From contig CATPAT010000033.1 in NCBI GenBank assembly GCA_955652155.1, positions 1 through 5,373 on the forward strand: a stretch of DNA of 5,373 nucleotides. Direction: 5' to 3'. A model generated the notes under the pieces. That model saw only the letters and a list, made by a program, of their open reading frames with translations. It made no database searches and was not told where the DNA came from. Shown here one piece after another: positions 4,836-5,373 of the stretch. Each line of letters opens with the position of its first letter. Position 1 is the stretch's first letter. Made by a program: the position numbers and the translations under genes. The DNA is from an uncultured Chthoniobacterales bacterium (GTDB taxonomy: Bacteria > Verrucomicrobiota > Verrucomicrobiia > Chthoniobacterales > UBA10450).

Positions 4836-4931
4836 TGTCATTCTGAGCGAAGCGAAGAATCTCTGAATTATTTCTGCAACCTGACTCCGAAAGGCAAAAG
4901 TCAGAGATGTTTCGCTCCGCTCAACATGACA
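4836..4931. repeat. Dispersed palindromic repeat (MITE/REP-like, 'HVERSETS' type)
   Basis: Two 31-base arms, 4836-4866 and 4901-4931, are inverted copies with 26 of 31 positions matching. Each reads outward-in as TGTCAT, then TGAGCG-AGCGAA, then ATCTCTGA. The 34-base centre contains CTGAC (4881-4885), which can pair with GTCAG (4900-4904). Translated on the minus strand the arms give HVERSETS and RFFASLRMT, peptides that I recognise from many spurious 'hypothetical proteins' in unrelated genomes, so this is a known dispersed repeat type. It has no coding capacity of its own. It lies between alr and the toxin-like gene and ends 5 bases before the latter's ATG. Confidence 0.85.
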
Positions 4932-4941
4932 GCAAGGATGT

Positions 4942-4957
4942 ACGGATTCAAATCCGT
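4942..4957 (-). terminator. Small hairpin downstream of alr
   Basis: ACGGATT (4942-4948) and AATCCGT (4951-4957) form a perfect inverted repeat with a two-base centre, so realistically a 6-base stem with a 4-base loop. It begins 12 bases after the alr stop codon in the minus direction. There is no T-run after it. It may be a weak terminator or 3' stabiliser of the alr transcript. Confidence 0.35.
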
Positions 4958-4969
4958 GAACGCGTGGCA

Positions 4970-5373
4970 TCAAACAAACACGCGCTTCACCCGCTGGCCA
5001 ATCCGAGTGGTGATTTCCCAGGTAATCGTTCCGGCCTTCTCTCCCAATTCCGTGCAGCAAATGGACTCATTGCCTTGATCCCCCATCAACACCACTTCCT
5101 CGCCCACATCGACAGCGGGCAGATGCGAAACATCGATCACGATTAAGTCCATCGTGACACGGCCGAGTAACGCGCACCGTTTGCCACGAACCAGAACGTC
5201 AGCCTCGCGATTCGACAAATGTCGCGGGTAACCGTCCGCATAACCGGCGGTCAACGTCGCCACCCGCATCGGCCGCGGCGTAATAAATGTGCGCCCGTAA
5301 CTGATCGACGCCCCCTTTGGCATGTCGCGGATCAAACCGATGCGCGTTTTCCACGTCATCGCCGGTTTGAGAA
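4970..5373 (-). CDS. alr: Alanine racemase, C-terminal part (cut by window edge)
   Basis: The 133 visible residues are the C-terminal beta domain of a PLP-dependent alanine racemase, which makes D-alanine for peptidoglycan. The reading frame is open to the right edge (LKPAMTWKTR...), so the ATG at 5357-5359 is internal and the PLP-lysine barrel lies outside the window. Motifs in order: ISYGRTF, then TAGYADGYPRHLSN, whose first Tyr after TAG is the conserved catalytic tyrosine of the family, then LLGRVTMDLIVIDVS with the Met-Asp pair of the substrate entryway (Thr replaces the Cys common before it), GEEVVLMGDQG, and the terminal ITWEITTRIGQRVKRVFV, where family members usually have YE-I-x-x-R-x-x-R-x-Y/F. 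The stop is TGA at 4970-4972. Downstream are a small hairpin and a palindromic repeat, then the toxin-like gene in the same orientation. Confidence 0.97.
   Translation of the reverse strand, partial: LKPAMTWKTRIGLIRDMPKGASISYGRTFITPRPMRVATLTAGYADGYPRHLSNREADVLVRGKRCALLGRVTMDLIVIDVSHLPAVDVGEEVVLMGDQGNESICCTELGEKAGTITWEITTRIGQRVKRVFV

Noticed and set aside
4803..5060. Minus-strand 85-codon ORF containing HVERSETS and RFFASLRMT peptides
   Set aside because: It is the translation of the palindromic repeat plus parts of the alr end and the toxin-like start. Such ORFs are well-known spurious annotations.

Overview
The window looks like chromosomal DNA of a GC-rich, Gram-negative, non-proteobacterial bacterium. 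A soil member of the Verrucomicrobiota (Chthoniobacterales-like) is my best guess. Reasons: ribosome-binding sites are mostly absent or weak, a DksA-like protein with a basic tail lies directly upstream of rpmG and rpsR, and the intergenic DNA is full of short palindromic repeats. This placement is inference from style, not from a database match. No tRNA, rRNA, CRISPR array or insertion-sequence transposase was seen.

Left region (1-2290, minus strand) is a tripartite efflux operon read right to left. It starts with a MacA-like periplasmic adaptor, continues with a MacB/LolD-like ATPase, and ends with the N-terminus of a MacB-type permease cut by the window edge. ATPase and permease share an ATGA stop/start overlap. 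The adaptor and ATPase genes are separated by 134 bases rich in inverted repeats. Together they should form an ATP-driven pump exporting a substrate through a TolC-like outer-membrane channel, whose gene is not in view.

Middle region (2336-4298, plus strand) begins 45 bases from the adaptor start with an ABC-2 family permease that has no ATPase beside it. Two hairpins follow. Then comes a tight three-gene operon with gaps of 5 and 6 bases: a DksA/TraR-like RNA-polymerase regulator, ribosomal protein L33 (rpmG) and ribosomal protein S18 (rpsR). All three proteins lack most or all cysteines of the zinc sites found in other family members: DksA-like keeps 2 of 4, L33 keeps 1 of 4, and S18 has none. 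A strong GC hairpin closes the operon.

Right region (4299-5373, minus strand) carries the C-terminal third of alanine racemase (alr, entering from the right edge) and a RelE/ParE-like toxin-fold protein with no visible antitoxin. Between them is a 96-base imperfect palindrome of the widely dispersed 'HVERSETS' repeat type, ending 5 bases before the toxin-like start codon. Downstream of the toxin-like gene is another repeat-rich spacer, with a heptamer tandem array and a GC hairpin.
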